A stretch of 13,049 nt of DNA from NCBI GenBank assembly GCA_030447045.1, contig JAUJMB010000036.1:1-13049 (forward strand). Reading direction: 5' to 3'. The notes below the pieces were generated by a model, which was not told where the DNA came from, searched no databases, and saw nothing but the letters and a program-made list of their open reading frames with translations. Numbering within the stretch: the first letter of the stretch is position 1; every line of letters starts with the position of its first letter. Of the stretch, positions 12,148 through 13,049 are shown in pieces. Made by a program: the position numbers and the translations under genes. This stretch comes from Rubrobacteraceae bacterium (lineage in GTDB: Bacteria; Actinomycetota; Rubrobacteria; Rubrobacterales; Rubrobacteraceae).

Positions 12148-13049
12148 CTACCCGAGCGCCTCCGCCAGGCGGCGCACGCCTTCCCGTATCGCCGCCTCCC
12201 CAAAGGCCGCGTAGCCGAGCAGGAGGCCGCCGCGGTCGTCGGGGGACCCGCCGTAGAGGGAGACCGCGGGCGCTTCGACGCCACGTTCGGCCGCGCGTTG
12301 GGAGGCCTTCCGGTCGTCCTCGCCCGGAGGTAGCCACCCGACCAGGTGCATCCCGGCCTGCGCGGGCGCGATGTCGAGCCGGCCGGAGAGGCGGCGGCCG
12401 GCCTCCTCCACGAGCACGGCCTGGCGTTCGGCGTAGAGGGCGCGGGTGCGGCGGAGGTGCCGGGCGAAGTGGCCCTCCCCTACAAAATCCGCCAGCACGG
12501 CCTGATCCAACCCAGGAGGCTGGCGGTCGGAGAGCTCGCGCGCCGCGGTGAAGGCGTCGACGAGGTCGGGCGGCACCACGAGGTAGCCGAGCCTGAGCGA
12601 GGGGTAGAGGATCTTGCTGAAGGTGCCGACGTAGACGACGCGGCCCCCGAGGTCGAGGCCCTGGAGGGCCTCGAGCGGCCTGCCGGAGTACCGGTACTCG
12701 GAGTCGTAGTCGTCCTCCACGACCCAGGCCCCCGACCGCCCGGCCCACCGGAGCAGCTCCAGGCGCCGGGCGAGGCTCATGGTCGCCCCGAGCGGGTACT
12801 GGTGCGAGGGCGTCACGCACGCCAGGCGCGCCCCGGCCCGCAGCGCGACGCCTGCCCCCACATCGAGGCCCTCCGCGTCCACCGGCACGGGGACGAGCTC
12901 CGCGCCGGCCCCGAGAAGCGCGGCCCTGGCCCCCCCGTAGCCGGGGTCCTCCACCCAGGCGGCGTCCCCGGGGTCGAGCAGGACGCGGGCGCACAGGTCG
13001 AGCGCCTGCTGGGAGCCCGAGACGACTATCACCTGCTCGGGCGAGCACC
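12148..13049 (-). CDS. MocR-type regulator / PLP aminotransferase-like domain, C-terminal portion (5' end outside the window)
   Basis: The frame is open from the right edge (the residues before 13032 read CSPEQ) to TAG at 12148, about 299 residues. It is a fold-type I aminotransferase module: VVSGSQQALDLCARVLLDPGDAAWVEDPGYGG, CVTPSHQYPLGATMSLARRLELL, and VVEDDYDSEYRYSGRPL. Then comes the PLP lysine block VGTFSKILYPSLRLGYLVVP, with the lysine at about residue 140 counted from 13032. These motifs, especially TPSHQYPLG and EDDYDSEYRY, are typical of MocR/PdxR regulators, which carry an N-terminal GntR DNA-binding domain on the same chain. That domain is off the window, so a free aminotransferase cannot be excluded. 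MocR proteins control vitamin B6, GABA or other amine metabolism. The GTG at 13032 is internal. Confidence 0.85.
   Translation of the reverse strand, partial: CSPEQVIVVSGSQQALDLCARVLLDPGDAAWVEDPGYGGARAALLGAGAELVPVPVDAEGLDVGAGVALRAGARLACVTPSHQYPLGATMSLARRLELLRWAGRSGAWVVEDDYDSEYRYSGRPLEALQGLDLGGRVVYVGTFSKILYPSLRLGYLVVPPDLVDAFTAARELSDRQPPGLDQAVLADFVGEGHFARHLRRTRALYAERQAVLVEEAGRRLSGRLDIAPAQAGMHLVGWLPPGEDDRKASQRAAERGVEAPAVSLYGGSPDDRGGLLLGYAAFGEAAIREGVRRLAEALG

Overview
The window comes from a GC-rich bacterium with strong GC bias at codon third positions, frequent GTG and TTG starts behind good Shine-Dalgarno (SD) sequences, and frequent AGG and ATA codons. Together with the gene content this suggests a Rubrobacter-like deep-branching actinobacterium. 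That assignment is inference from composition and protein style; no rRNA or marker gene is present.

Positions 1-5469 (+) are the downstream half of a molybdenum hydroxylase / aerobic carbon monoxide dehydrogenase (cox) operon. It starts with the 3' end of the FAD subunit (coxM), followed by the MoxR-type AAA+ ATPase (coxD), the VWA protein (coxE), a GNAT acetyltransferase, a small XdhC/CoxI-domain protein, an XdhC/CoxF Rossmann protein, a MocA/MobA-like nucleotidyltransferase and the membrane-anchored SRPBCC protein CoxG. Most joints are 4-base stop/start overlaps, so translation is probably coupled. CoxD/CoxE would remodel the enzyme and mature its active site, the XdhC pair and MocA-like protein would make or deliver the molybdenum cytosine dinucleotide cofactor, and CoxG would link the enzyme to the membrane and its quinone pool.

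Positions 5470-7106 hold a hairpin-rich spacer, a small unrecognised gene on the minus strand (5662-5976), and a second coxG paralogue (6159-6956) with a much longer linker and its own tail anchor, followed by a strong hairpin.

Positions 7107-8802 (minus) form a three-gene cluster: a small His-containing membrane protein, a lipoprotein with two DUF305 repeats, and a DUF4396 membrane protein. It looks like an envelope metal (probably copper) handling or stress module, but the function is inferred. Divergent from it is a luciferase-like flavin monooxygenase (8942-9775, +).

Positions 9776-13049 are minus-strand genes: a small helical protein with its own TATAAT promoter, a class III cyclic-nucleotide-type metallophosphoesterase, an alpha/beta hydrolase, and the C-terminal aminotransferase part of a MocR-type regulator that runs off the window. 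The 12.0-12.15 kb spacer carries heptad CCTGAnn repeats and an inverted repeat that no gene explains.

There is no rRNA, tRNA, CRISPR array, transposase or phage gene. No gene-free stretch exceeds 300 bases. The most notable observations are the split XdhC (Cys-bearing lobe as a separate protein), the two-CoxG arrangement, the GNAT gene built into the maturation operon, and the heptad repeat element.
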